Origin: Litorivicinus sp.
GTDB taxonomy: Bacteria; Pseudomonadota; Gammaproteobacteria; Pseudomonadales; Litorivicinaceae
DNA: 64,000 nt
Assembly: GCA_018401755.1 (NCBI GenBank)
Contig: JAGYKJ010000005.1
Location: forward strand, 1 to 64,000
Direction of reading: 5' to 3'
In this document: one piece after another, positions 1 to 12,893 of the stretch
Layout: every line of letters begins with the position of its first letter
How positions within the stretch are numbered: position 1 is the first letter of the stretch
Made by a program: the position numbers and the translations under genes
Notes under the pieces: model-generated
Told to the model about the DNA's origin: nothing
What the model saw: the letters and a program-made list of their open reading frames with translations, nothing else
Databases searched by the model: none

Positions 1-114
1 CCGGATTTTTTATTCCGCAAAAAGGGTCAAAACAAACCGTAGGGGCAACCCACAGGTAAGCCGTCGGGTCCTACTCAGGTAGTTTTCGATTCAAAGTATG
101 GACAGCCAGTATGG

Positions 115-132
115 TTTTTTTTTTTTTTTTTT
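115..132. repeat. 18-base T homopolymer
   Basis: An uninterrupted run of 18 T on the plus strand. It is followed by a TGGCA/TGCCA inverted repeat (about 134-156). No hairpin precedes the run, so it is not a usual terminator for plus-strand transcription, and on the minus strand it reads as A. The length of such a run is often uncertain in assemblies. Positions 1-184 hold no gene that I can support. Confidence 0.9.
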
Positions 133-184
133 GTGGCATTTACTGCATATGTGCCATACGCAAAGGGGTCTTCAGGGATTTCAT

Positions 185-275
185 TGGCGGAGGGGGTGGG
201 ATTTGAACCCACGATAGGGTATTAGCCTATGCCGGTTTTCAAGACCGGTGCATTCAACCGCTCTGCCACCCCTCC
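185..275 (-). tRNA. tRNA-Ser (anticodon TGA)
   Basis: On the minus strand the 7-base acceptor stem GGAGGGG pairs with CCCCTCC, followed by discriminator G and an encoded CCA. The anticodon stem CCGGT/ACCGG encloses a loop with anticodon TGA, which reads UCA codons. The long variable arm makes the gene 91 bases, the class II length expected for serine tRNA. The T arm carries GGTTCAAATCC. It stands alone behind its own promoter (299-327). Confidence 0.97.
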
Positions 276-298
276 AAGGGTCGAGAAACGAGGCGGCG

Positions 299-327
299 AT
301 ATTAGTCGAACTATTCCAGGCTTGCAA
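299..327 (-). promoter_or_regulatory. sigma70 promoter of tRNA-Ser
   Basis: On the minus strand a -35 box TTGCAA (327-322) and a -10 box TAATAT (304-299) are separated by exactly 17 bases. A GC-rich discriminator (CGCCGCC) follows, typical of stable-RNA promoters. The -10 box ends 23 bases before the mature tRNA 5' end. Confidence 0.75.
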
Positions 328-369
328 TCTCTCTACCTTGGACCTTCATGAGAAAAAAGATCACGACCT

Positions 370-410
370 TTGATCTACATCACCCAGTTTGTTGCAACGC
401 AAAATAAAGT
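370..410 (+). promoter_or_regulatory. FNR/Anr-like box with class II promoter geometry
   Basis: TTGATCTACATCAC (370-383) matches the FNR/Anr consensus TTGATnnnnATCAA at every conserved base but the last. A -10-like hexamer TAAAGT (405-410) lies 31 bases from the centre of the box, the spacing expected when FNR sits near -41.5 and activates. The first gene downstream is the cation ATPase at 449. Low-oxygen induction of this gene, and perhaps of the cytochrome c gene behind it, is inferred. Confidence 0.6.
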
Positions 411-448
411 TGGTCACAGTGGTTATCCCTGATCACGGATGAACACTG

Positions 449-3158
449 ATGACGCTTCCTAGTTCACAGACCACCCCGAGTTGGCATCATTTGTCTATCG
501 AAGAAGCCTTCGCGGAGTCGGCATCAACTGGGGATGGCCTAGATCCTCAAGAGGCCTCACGGCGCTTCCAGAGGCACGGTCCAAACGCACTTCCTGATGC
601 CCCACCAACGCCCTTTTGGAAACGCATCATCCACCAGTTTCAGAACGTATTAATCTACGTCCTTTTGGTTGCCGCCGCCCTTTCAACCCTTCTTGGGCAT
701 ACAGCAGACGCGCTTGTGATTCTCGGAGTCTGCGTCATCAATGCACTGATTGGTTTGATCCAAGAAGGCAAAGCGAATCGAGCTCTCGAATCCATCAAAC
801 ACATGATTGATCCTCGCGCGATCGTCATTCGTGATGGAGAACGATTCTCAATTCCTGCGACAGAACTCGTTGTTGGTGATCACATCTATCTTGAAGCGGG
901 CGATAAAGTGCCCGCTGACGTCCGCTTTCTCGAAGTCAGCCACCTACAAACCGATGACGCAGTACTTACTGGTGAGTCACAAATCACTGAGAAGGCCGTC
1001 GATCCAGTTTCGATAGATGCGCCACTCGGTGACCGGCGATCGATGGGCTATTGGGGCACCTTGGTGGTCACTGGGCATGCCAAGGCACTTGTCGTTGCAA
1101 CAGGAAGTGCAACAGAGCTCGGCCGGATCAGCACACTGATCCGCAATGTACAAAGTCTCAAAACACCACTCATTCAAAAAATGGACGAGCTCGCCTCGCG
1201 GTTGACCCTAGGGATCATTGGTCTTGCTCTAGTCACATTCTTATTCGCATGGCTATTGCGGGGATATACCTTTGACGATGCCTTCATGGCCATCGTCGGT
1301 CTCGCTGTCGCCGCGATTCCAGAAGGATTGCCCGCAATCATGACCATCACCTTGGCAATCGGTGTACAAACGATGGCTCGTCATGCCGCGATCATTCGGA
1401 AACTACCCGCGGTTGAAACCCTCGGCTCAGTGACTGTGATCTGCTCTGACAAGACCGGGACGCTCACAATGAATGAGATGATGGTCAAAACACTTTGGAT
1501 GAATGGAACTCGGATCGAAATCACCGGATCAGGGTATGCACCCATTGGTGAGTTTCAGGTGGCTGGTCATCCGCTCGAAATGGCGCAACAGCACCAGCTA
1601 ACAAACATGCTCAAAGGCCTGGTTCTCAATAATGATGCGGTGCTTCGACCGCATGGTGATAGCTGGCAGGTCGAAGGGGATCCAATGGAAGCGGCCCTCC
1701 TATCTGCGGCGCTCAAGGCAGGACTAGATCCCACGGAGCTCAAATCTCAAGAGCCAAGAATCGATGACATCCCCTTTGATTCGAGCTACAAATATATGGC
1801 AACGCGGCACCAAGTGGGCAATGACGTATTCACCCTTGTCAAAGGCGCTCCAGAAGCCATCCTATCGCGATGCAGCTATCAGCAAACCCAGTCAGGCATT
1901 CAGCCACTTGACGATCACTGGTCTAACTATGCCGATCAATTGGCGTCTGAAGGGCAGCGCGTATTAGCGCTCGCGGTCATCGAAGGACCTGAGCTCGATG
2001 CAGCCCTGACCCACCTGGGTGTTGAGAATAACTTAGTACTTCTCGGACTCATTGGCCTTATTGATCCCCCGCGCCCTGATGCACTGGAGTCCATCGCACT
2101 TTGCCATCAAGCGGGGATTCGGACTGTCATGATCACTGGTGACCATGCGCTGACGGCCCAGACTATTGCTCGCGCACTGGGGCTTGCCGAACATCCCTCG
2201 GTCACCACTGGGTCAGAGATCGATGCGTGCGATGACGTCGCGTTAAGAGCGCTTGTTCAAACCACCGACGTGTTTGCAAGAACGACACCCGAACACAAGC
2301 TTCGCATTGTGGCAGCGCTTCAGTTTCTCGGTGAGATTGTCTCAATGACAGGTGATGGGGTGAACGACGCACCTGCATTAAAGCGCGCAGATGTGGGTGT
2401 CGCGATGGGTCTCAAAGGAACAGAAGCAGCCAAAGAAGCGTCCGAAATGATATTGGCAGACGATCGATTCGCGACAATTGCAATCGCTGTTCGCGAGGGG
2501 CGCACCGTCTACAACAACCTTCGCAATGTGATCACCTGGACCCTTCCAACCAATGGTGCAGAAGCAATGATCATCGTCATGGCGATCTTATTCGGCATCC
2601 CACTCCCGATCACACCCATTCAAATCCTATGGATCAATATGATCACTGCCGTGGCACTTGGGCTCACCATGGCATTCGATCCCGCACCATCGGGGATCAT
2701 GCAACGCCCTCCCCGAACACCCGGCGCGCCTGTCCTGTCTGCCCACGCTCCTTTGGCAAATCGCATTCGTTTCAACAATTACCGTTTTGGCAAACTTTGG
2801 GATTTTTCAGTGGGCACTGTCGGCGGGACACTCTCTTGAGGTGGCACGCACACTTGTTGTCAACACTCTGGTTCTTATTGAAATCATTTATCTCATTCAT
2901 GTGCGTGCAACTGAAGGCCAGCAACAACCGCGGATTGAGCTCACCCGAGCCGTGGTCATTGGTATCTTATCGGTGGTCATCGCACAAGTGCTGTATACCT
3001 ATCTGCCAGTTCTACAACAACTCTTCGAGTCAACGCCGTTGACCGATGAACTCCTCATCGCACCGCTTCTGGTCGCAGCCATAGTCGGGGTGCTGATGCA
3101 ATTGGAGTATCGAATTAGGGGCTCTAGAGCAAGAAGCCACTGTTCTCCTTTGACCTGA
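449..3158 (+). CDS. PIIA-type cation-transporting P-type ATPase (frameshifted)
   Basis: Inner-membrane ATP-driven cation pump of the Ca2+/Na+ type P2 family. Visible motifs are TGES (about 174-177, actuator), PEGLP (291-295, membrane helix 4), the phosphorylation motif DKTGT (334-338) and GDGVND (about 635-640). Cytoplasmic domains and N-terminal membrane helices are normal. The frame breaks near residue 764: in the CCC at 2742-2744 one extra base is present, and the frame then continues with the remaining C-terminal helices to 3158. Corrected length is about 902 residues, normal for the family. Ion specificity cannot be read from sequence alone. An FNR-like box lies upstream. The cytochrome c gene follows within 60 bases. 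Confidence 0.85.
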
Positions 3159-3215
3159 CGACAAGAATTGGGTAAAAGACACCGTGAAATTGGTAGCAAG
3201 CGTTCCGAGGTCAAT

Positions 3216-3641
3216 ATGAGCAATACTAACTTTTTGGTTCCCATTTTAATTGGATCAACCGCACTTTTAATCGGAGCGCGTATGGTCTCTTGGGAGACCA
3301 ATCATCCGCCGGTTGGAGCCTGTATTGGTGAGTGCTACCAAAGCTATCTTGCTGAGCAACAAGTGCGTGAAGCGGCTGAGGCAGTGCTACTCGCGCAAGC
3401 GTCTCCTGCGGATCTGGGAAAACGCTTGTACACCGGTTGCGCGGCATGCCATGGCATGAGTGGCGAGGGCGGAGTCGGACCGAAGGTACAGGGGCAAACG
3501 CAAGCGGCCATTGTGTCAATGCTGACCGCCTATAAGAATAAAGAGACGCGCGGCGCTCAGAGTATGCTCATGTGGGGACAATCCGAGGCCTTATCGACAG
3601 CCGATATGAATAATCTCGGCGCCTACATCGAAACCATGTAA
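3216..3641 (+). CDS. Membrane-anchored c-type cytochrome, class I
   Basis: Small periplasm-facing electron carrier of about 141 residues. An N-terminal hydrophobic segment (about residues 5-22) is a signal anchor. The single haem site is CAACH (75-79), and the C-terminal LMWGQSEALS...MNNL...AYI pattern resembles cytochrome c4/c5/c553 domains, with a Met in SMLMW as the likely axial ligand. The ATG at 3216 is chosen because GAGGT precedes it; a TTG at 3168 would add a polar leader before the signal. It lies just downstream of the FNR-controlled ATPase, so co-transcription is possible. Its redox partner is unknown. Confidence 0.8.
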   Translation: MSNTNFLVPILIGSTALLIGARMVSWETNHPPVGACIGECYQSYLAEQQVREAAEAVLLAQASPADLGKRLYTGCAACHGMSGEGGVGPKVQGQTQAAIVSMLTAYKNKETRGAQSMLMWGQSEALSTADMNNLGAYIETM

Positions 3642-3651
3642 TGACCCTTGT

Positions 3652-3690
3652 ACTGCGCAGAGATCACATCACTGCGCAGTGTTTGCTTTC
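3652..3690 (+). terminator. Hairpin after cytochrome c gene
   Basis: ACTGCGCAG (3652-3660) and CTGCGCAGT (3672-3680) form a 9-bp stem with an 11-base loop. It starts 10 bases after the stop codon and is followed by TTTGCTTTC. The T tract is weak, so this is a probable rather than certain intrinsic terminator. Confidence 0.5.
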
Positions 3691-3872
3691 AAACGCCTTT
3701 CGTCGTTTTTTGCTCTCCAAATGTGTCATGGTCAGTACAGGCGCTGACAATCAGCAATGTTGATCACAACTCGATCGTTTCAAATGGTCATCCAGTCAAC
3801 GCGAACGGTGCGTCACGTCATGCCGCAACCACCTGAAGAAGCTGCCAGCGAAATAATCATCACGAATATCGA

Positions 3873-3902
3873 AATACTTTCTTAATAAATGATTTTTATA
3901 AT
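3873..3902 (+). promoter_or_regulatory. AT-rich candidate promoter
   Basis: The 384-base gap 3642-4025 contains no gene I can support. Its middle (about 3850-3915) is much more AT-rich than the surroundings and carries a perfect TATAAT at 3897-3902. The -35 region (about 3873-3880) is poor. It would drive the phosphodiesterase gene 135 bases downstream. Confidence 0.35.
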
Positions 3903-4037
3903 GAAAATTCATCACCGCTTTCGCGCAGCAATGCCATCCAGCCCTATCCTTTCCTAATGTCTCCCTGAGATCTCATCCATTAGTCATCGTGCTGTCATCT
4001 GAATTTGGCAACTTAAACAGGCGTAATGGAGGGAAGT

Positions 4038-5273
4038 ATGGCGGAACATCTGATCGTGGTTATGTTGATCGACGGTGTCTCTGAGCACTACTTCCACAAA
4101 AACAGACACAAACTCCCACATCTCGATCATCTCGCGCGTCGCGGCACCCTGGTCAACGCGCTCTCACCCGAGATTTGCGGCACCTCCCTGCCAGGGCGAA
4201 GCGCAATTCTGACTGGCGTGGATTCGTCAAGACACGGCGTCTACGGCAATCAACTGTTTGACCCATCGCAAGGACGCTTCCGAAATGCGCACCCCGATGA
4301 CCTCCGTGTTCCAACCGTTCTCGCACGAGCGAAACAAGCAGGGCGACAAGTCGCCGCGGTCGGATTTGGAATGGCGCATCCCCGCGATACACAGGTGTAC
4401 ATCGGCCCTTGGTGGGCCCGAGACATGATTCGGGGTCGGCATGATGAAATGGATCGACACGATACGATTTGGGAACAGGCAGCGGGTATCGTTGACCCCA
4501 AAAACTACCTGGCCGAATTGACAGCCCTAGGGTTGGATACTGAATTTGTCCAGGTCCCCAGTGACGAACCCGGACATCTGATTCGAGGGACCTTAGCGGA
4601 TCAACAAGTGGTCGATCTAGTCGCCGGCCTGGGATGCTCTACCCGTCGCCCTGACCTCATCATCGCCGAGATTGGGATGCCTGATCATGCTCTGCATACC
4701 TTTGGATACGACTCACCAGAGGCGGAGTGGTCAGTTCGCTTGGCAGATGCGCAAATCGGTACGCTGATGATGCGACTTCGTGAACATGCGGTTCCAACGA
4801 ATCTTGTGATCCTCTCAGATCATGGCCACATGGATATGCAACATGCCATTAATGTGACGGCACTGACAGATCTCCCACATTCCTGCGAGGGACAGACGAT
4901 CTTGATCGGCAATACCGATCCTGCTGCGATGATACGAGTTGATCATGCACTGCGCGAGTTACATTGTGAGCGATGGCCTGACCATGTCTTACCAATCGAT
5001 GCCCAAGGGTCGGTGCGCCTTTACGTTGCGCCAGAGGGCTACAGCTTCGAGAATTGTGCAGATTCATCACAGATTGTAGTCTCCCCAAGCGCGTTATCGA
5101 CCCACGGGCTGCGTCCGGGTCACCCGCGCGATCATCGTCTGTGTCTACTTGCGGGACCGGATATTCCAACCGGCCAAATCAATGCGTCCCAGCCCGGCCA
5201 AGTCACAGCGACAATCGCGCACCTACTGGGAATTGATAACCCCTTGCATGCATTTGCTAATCCCTTATTATAA
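4038..5273 (+). CDS. Alkaline phosphatase superfamily / type I phosphodiesterase-nucleotide pyrophosphatase
   Basis: Metal-dependent phosphohydrolase fold of about 411 residues. An N-terminal metal Asp sits in MLIDG (Asp12). The nucleophile region TSLPGRSAILTG (about 49-60) matches the NPP pattern T-F-P-N...TG, with Ser50 in the place of the usual Thr. Further metal ligands are in MPDHALHTFG and SDHGHMD. No signal peptide is visible, so the enzyme is probably cytoplasmic. GGAGG lies at ideal distance before the ATG at 4038; an upstream ATG at 4026 overlaps that ribosome site. It is a lone gene behind a long AT-rich region. Substrate is unknown. Confidence 0.75.
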   Translation: MAEHLIVVMLIDGVSEHYFHKNRHKLPHLDHLARRGTLVNALSPEICGTSLPGRSAILTGVDSSRHGVYGNQLFDPSQGRFRNAHPDDLRVPTVLARAKQAGRQVAAVGFGMAHPRDTQVYIGPWWARDMIRGRHDEMDRHDTIWEQAAGIVDPKNYLAELTALGLDTEFVQVPSDEPGHLIRGTLADQQVVDLVAGLGCSTRRPDLIIAEIGMPDHALHTFGYDSPEAEWSVRLADAQIGTLMMRLREHAVPTNLVILSDHGHMDMQHAINVTALTDLPHSCEGQTILIGNTDPAAMIRVDHALRELHCERWPDHVLPIDAQGSVRLYVAPEGYSFENCADSSQIVVSPSALSTHGLRPGHPRDHRLCLLAGPDIPTGQINASQPGQVTATIAHLLGIDNPLHAFANPLL

Positions 5274-5327
5274 GTACTCCGAAAGTCGTAAGCTTCGGCC
5301 TAATTGAACCAATAGGAGGTTAATTCA

Positions 5328-6001
5328 ATGGAACCACGCGTTATTCAAGCGTCTGCTACTCAAGGAATCGAGGCACAGTCGTCAACGAACAAGGTCCTTC
5401 GTAATACCTACTGGCTTCTGTCCCTGACACTATTTTTTAGCGCCGCGATGACAGCGGTTGCAGTGTCTGTGAATGCGCAACCGATGCATTGGTTGCTCAG
5501 TCTTGGTGGCATGATTGGACTTCTATTCGCGCTGCAGTCAATGCGAAATAGCGTCTGGGCACTTCCACTGACCTTTGCCTTTACCGGGTTCATGGGTTGG
5601 ACGATGGGACCGATGATTGGGTATTACCTCGCGGCACCCGGCGGCGCAAGCATCGTTGGTAACGCACTGTTTGGTACAGCGGCAGTCTTTCTTTCCTTGT
5701 CTGCTTATGTCATCACAACGAAGAAAGACTTTTCCTTCTTGGGTGGTTTTTGTTCACCGGCTTGATCGTTGCATTGCTCGCGATGATCGGATTGATCTTC
5801 TTCCAAGTGCCCGCACTCTCACTGGCACTCAGCGCGATGCTGGCGATGCTGGCTGCTGGATATATCCTGTTCGACACGAGCCGAATCGTGAATGGTGGAG
5901 AGACCAACTATGTGATGGCAACAGTCTCCCTATATGTTGATATCTACTTGCTCTTCACCAACCTGTTGGCACTCTTTGGGGTGTTCTCCGGCGACGAGTG
6001 A
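5328..6001 (+). CDS. yccA: Bax inhibitor-1 family membrane protein YccA (frameshifted)
   Basis: Seven-helix inner-membrane protein of the BI-1/YccA family; the E. coli homologue modulates FtsH proteolysis. The C-terminal half carries the family signature region GGETNYVMATVSLYVDIY. A strong ribosome site, TAGGAGG, lies 8 bases before the ATG. The frame breaks at a T5 run (5747-5751): one more T would read G-G-F-L-F-T-G and join both halves into about 224 residues, the usual size. The stop overlaps the GTG start of tusD (GTGA), so it heads the sulfur-relay operon, and E. coli also has yccA next to tusE. Confidence 0.88.
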
Positions 6002-6354
6002 AGCGACTCGCCTGTTTGATCGAGGTGACCCCAGAGTCGGGGTCCCTCGGTGTATCCGCACTTCAGTTTGTTGAGTCCTGTGCCAATCAGGCAATCGACG
6101 TCTTTGTTTTCTTTTACGGCGATGGTGTCTACACAGTCCATGCACTTCGCAACACTCCGACCGATGAGCCACCTCTGCAAACACTCTGGACTCAGGTCGC
6201 CGAAAGGCCCAACGTAACATGCGTGGCCTGCGTCACCGCAGCTGAACGGCGCGGAGTCACGTCCAATTATGTGCTGTCGGGATGCCGGTTAGGCGGTCTT
6301 GGCGAATGGACTGAGGCAATGGCAACCGCAGACCGTGTGGTTCAATTCCGGTGA
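5998..6354 (+). CDS. tusD: Sulfurtransferase complex subunit TusD
   Basis: DsrE-like subunit of the TusBCD complex, which takes sulfur from TusA and passes it to TusE for 2-thiouridine in tRNA. The active-site region ACVTAAERRG places Cys78 where E. coli TusD has its catalytic Cys78. Length 118 residues. It starts with GTG inside the yccA stop (GTGA) and ends in the same way on tusC, so translation is probably coupled. Confidence 0.9.
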   Translation: MKRLACLIEVTPESGSLGVSALQFVESCANQAIDVFVFFYGDGVYTVHALRNTPTDEPPLQTLWTQVAERPNVTCVACVTAAERRGVTSNYVLSGCRLGGLGEWTEAMATADRVVQFR

Positions 6355-6701
6355 ATCGCGTTCATCTCATCATTCGCCATGCTCCAAACGGAAGCCTCGC
6401 GGCGATGGAATTGATTGATCTCGCGCTGGTATCGGCAACCTTTTCAGTCCCGACCCAAATTTTCTTGGAAGGCCCGGGAGTCTGGCATGCCCTGCCGTCA
6501 GCGCCTTCAGTACTGAATTATTCAATTCGGGGGCGCCTGGACAGTATCGGGCTCTATGAGATGCCCCCTATGATCGTTGATGGCGAAGCGCTGGCTGCAT
6601 TTGGCCTCACAATTCACGAGCTCATGCCTCCCGTTGAGCTCTTGGACCACGCGACCTATGTTGCCTATAGTCGCAACGCAGACGTCATTTTGGAGGTGTA
6701 A
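6351..6701 (+). CDS. tusC: Sulfurtransferase complex subunit TusC
   Basis: DsrF-like subunit of the TusBCD heterohexamer, 116 residues. Identity rests on size, the DsrE/F-type start (a beta strand, then a helix) and its place between tusD and tusB. It starts with GTG overlapping the tusD stop, and its TAA overlaps the tusB ATG (TAATG). TusC is a structural subunit; I see no Cys in it, consistent with a non-catalytic role. Confidence 0.85.
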   Translation: MNRVHLIIRHAPNGSLAAMELIDLALVSATFSVPTQIFLEGPGVWHALPSAPSVLNYSIRGRLDSIGLYEMPPMIVDGEALAAFGLTIHELMPPVELLDHATYVAYSRNADVILEV

Positions 6702-6958
6702 TGATTCACATGGTAACAGGGCCCGGGGCGATGCCTGACGCGCTCTCAGCGCTGCAAGCGGGGGACATCTTGGTCTGCCTAGATCAGGCCATTCACGCAC
6801 TTCCAAAAGGACCCTGGCTGACACCCGTTTACGTGTTGGCCCCCGATGTCATGACACCCAAAGCGATTCCAGACGGCGTCCATGTGCTCGAAATGAGTGC
6901 GTTTGTCCACGTTGTTGCGGAGCATGGTCCCACGCGCACCTGGAGTGATCGCGCCTAA
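6701..6958 (+). CDS. tusB: Sulfurtransferase complex subunit TusB
   Basis: DsrH-like small subunit of the TusBCD complex, 85 residues. The pattern GDILVCLDQAIHAL is typical of DsrH/TusB (strand, Asp/Gln, helix). It sits in the expected third position of the operon with one-base overlaps on both sides (TAATG). Confidence 0.83.
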   Translation: MIHMVTGPGAMPDALSALQAGDILVCLDQAIHALPKGPWLTPVYVLAPDVMTPKAIPDGVHVLEMSAFVHVVAEHGPTRTWSDRA

Positions 6959-7263
6959 TGCAGCTCGATTCAGATGGCTACTTATTGGATCGCGCTGGCT
7001 GGACACGCGAAGTCGCCGAGGCGATTGCCAGAGACGAATCTATCCTTTTGAGCCCCGAGCATTGGGCGCTGATTGCTCTCGTTCAAGACTATTTTCAACG
7101 CTTCGACCATGCGCCACACATGCGACCGCTGGTCAATTGGGTCAAGCAGCATCGCGGGCCGGAGTGTGGCAACAGCGTCTATCTACACACCCTGTTTCCG
7201 GTCAGTCCCGCAAAGCAACTCGCCCGGATCGCAGGCTTACCAAAGCCCGCGAAATGTCTCTGA
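6958..7263 (+). CDS. tusE: Sulfur carrier TusE (DsrC family)
   Basis: Accepts persulfide sulfur from TusD on a flexible C-terminal arm and passes it to MnmA (gene at 19217). The 101-residue protein ends in GLPKPAKCL, with the conserved penultimate Cys100. The second Cys that marks dissimilatory DsrC (about ten residues earlier) is absent, so this is TusE rather than a sulfur-oxidation DsrC. It is the last gene of the operon and faces serS tail to tail with a 10-base gap. Confidence 0.9.
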   Translation: MQLDSDGYLLDRAGWTREVAEAIARDESILLSPEHWALIALVQDYFQRFDHAPHMRPLVNWVKQHRGPECGNSVYLHTLFPVSPAKQLARIAGLPKPAKCL

Positions 7264-7273
7264 TTTGACCTGG

Positions 7274-8569
7274 TTATTGAGGGGGTATTAACCGCTTCGT
7301 CCCCATGTACGGGACCAGCACGTCAGGGATGTTGATACTGCCATCTGCTTGCTGATAATTTTCAACGACTGCAATCAAGCACCGACCAATGGCGACCCCA
7401 GAGCCGTTTAAGGTATGCACTAATTCAGGCTTACCCTGGCCATCGCGCATGCGCGCCTGCATGCGACGTGCTTGGAAATCCGTACAGTTCGAACAGGAAC
7501 TGATTTCTCTGAACTGCTGCTGTCCTGGAAGCCAGACTTCCAAGTCGTAGGTCTTGGCCGCTGAAAATCCAAGGTCGCCACCACATAGGTTCAAGACGCG
7601 ATAGTGAAGGTCCAACCCCTGTAAAACGGCTTCGGCGTGGCCTCGAAGTTGTTCCAATGCGTCCCACGAAGACGCTGGATGGGTGATCCACACCAACTCC
7701 ACTTTGTCGAATTGATGCTGTCGAAACATTCCTCTGACATCACGGCCATAGGATCCTGCCTCTGCACGGAAACATGGCGTATGTGCGACGAGTCGGAAAG
7801 GAAGTGCTTGCGCGTCGACAATGGTCTCTCGAAATAAATTGGTCAGCGGCACCTCTGCAGTTGGAATGAGATAACGTTCTCGCCCACCCCCATTGGACTC
7901 CGGTATGCAAAACAGGTCTTCCTTAAATTTGGGGAGTTGCCCGGTCCCTTCCAACACCGCCGCATCAACCAGATACGGAACTGTTGTTTCCTGGTAACCG
8001 TGGTGATCCGAATGCAGATCCAGCATATATTGACCCAGCGCCCGGTGCAGCCGTGCGAAGCCGTCCTGCATAACCACAAATCGACTCCCGCTGAGCCGAC
8101 TCGCGCGCTCGAAATCAATGCCGCGATGCAATTCACCCAAGGCCACATGATCTTTCGGCTCAAAGGCGAAATCGGGCGCTGAACCCACAGTGGCCGCGAC
8201 GACGTTCTCTTCCTCCCGAAATCCGTCTGGCACGCTGGCGTCTGGTAGGTTTGGAAGATGCAGCAGCAACTCGTCTAACGCCTCACTGGTCGATGAAAAC
8301 TGCGCGTCAATCGCGCTGATTGCCTCACCAATATTCGCCATCTCCTCCTTAATCGCATCGGCCTCAGCGATCTTCCCTGCTTGCATCAACTGGCCAATCT
8401 GCTTTGACCCTTCTTTCCGACGATTTGCTAAGGACTCCGACTCCAACTGTAAACGCTTACGATCAGCCTCAAGTGTCAAATAATGCGCGCGATCAAAAGT
8501 CATCCCTTTTCGGGCAAGTTGAGACACCACAGCGTCCAGATCGGCGCGTAACAGTTTTGGGTCAAGCAT
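7274..8569 (-). CDS. serS: Seryl-tRNA synthetase
   Basis: Class II synthetase charging tRNA-Ser (one such tRNA lies at 185-275). The N-terminal coiled-coil arm (about residues 30-100) is clear from charged heptads, followed by the catalytic core with motif 2 (TPCFRAEAGSYGRDVRGMFRQHQF) and motif 3 (NGSGVAIGR). Length 431 residues, as in E. coli. The start MLDPKLLR is chosen because GAAGGA precedes it; a start six codons upstream would place that ribosome site inside the gene. Confidence 0.97.
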   Translation of the reverse strand: MLDPKLLRADLDAVVSQLARKGMTFDRAHYLTLEADRKRLQLESESLANRRKEGSKQIGQLMQAGKIAEADAIKEEMANIGEAISAIDAQFSSTSEALDELLLHLPNLPDASVPDGFREEENVVAATVGSAPDFAFEPKDHVALGELHRGIDFERASRLSGSRFVVMQDGFARLHRALGQYMLDLHSDHHGYQETTVPYLVDAAVLEGTGQLPKFKEDLFCIPESNGGGRERYLIPTAEVPLTNLFRETIVDAQALPFRLVAHTPCFRAEAGSYGRDVRGMFRQHQFDKVELVWITHPASSWDALEQLRGHAEAVLQGLDLHYRVLNLCGGDLGFSAAKTYDLEVWLPGQQQFREISSCSNCTDFQARRMQARMRDGQGKPELVHTLNGSGVAIGRCLIAVVENYQQADGSINIPDVLVPYMGTKRLIPPQ

Positions 8570-8630
8570 GGTGAGGCATTCCTTCAAGTATTCTCAGACG
8601 ATGTAGCATATCAGCTCACAGCAGATGGAT

Positions 8631-9235
8631 TCAGCGACCATCAATGAGATCCACGCCATCAGACAGACCGAATACAAAGGTCTGGGGTGGAGGTGTCCCA
8701 GAGGCGAGGTTGGTAAACCGAATATGCGTGGCCTGACCCATGCCATCCCGGACACCTAAACTCACAAGGATGTCATCATGAAATGTCAGTTCAATCACAC
8801 TGACCATCTGATCACGCGCGTTGGGCTCCAACAGGAATCGATCGCCACGATCAAGCACGATCCGACTCACCGTATACTGATCTCGGATTGCATCGATTCC
8901 ACTACCAAGAATCGCGATTGGTGACTCCGCCAGCGTGTCATCCAATGGACGCACCGTCACCTGAGCAAGATCAGGGTCATAGACCCATAGATCACTGCCA
9001 TCCGCCACGATTTCTTGCGCGTAAGGCGCGGCAGTTTCCCAACGAAAAACCCGTGGTCCCTGGAGATACAGACTCCCCTGCCGTACCTCCAACACGCGTT
9101 GATCCGGCGTCCGTGTTTCTTGCGTAAAACTGCTTGAAAAGGTGCGATAAGGTGCCAGCCGTTCCACAAGGCGTTCGACCGGATCAGCCATCAAAGTGGA
9201 TGTCCACGTCATGCTCAGAATGACCAGTAGCCGTA

Positions 9236-9239
<4 letters not shown>
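8631..9239 (-). CDS. lolA: Outer-membrane lipoprotein carrier LolA
   Basis: Periplasmic chaperone that takes lipoproteins from the LolCDE complex to the outer membrane. Residues 1-18 form a signal peptide with likely cleavage before Asp-Pro. The mature part has the LolA features SFTQ, an aromatic RWET region and RFTN. Length 202 residues. Its ATG overlaps the ftsK stop (ATGA). lolC and lolD lie at the far end of the window. The rarA gene usually found beside lolA in Pseudomonas is absent here. Confidence 0.93.

Positions 9240-12893
<3,654 letters not shown>

Noticed and set aside
115-132. T18 tract as a terminator
   Set aside because: No hairpin immediately upstream on the plus strand, and on the minus strand the tract is A.
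3652-3680. Repeated CTGCGCAG as a possible CRISPR-like or integration site
   Set aside because: Only two copies, which are arms of one hairpin after a gene; no array and no integrase nearby.
6958-7263. DsrC of dissimilatory sulfur oxidation
   Set aside because: Only the penultimate Cys is present and the gene lies with tusBCD, not with dsrAB or hdr genes.
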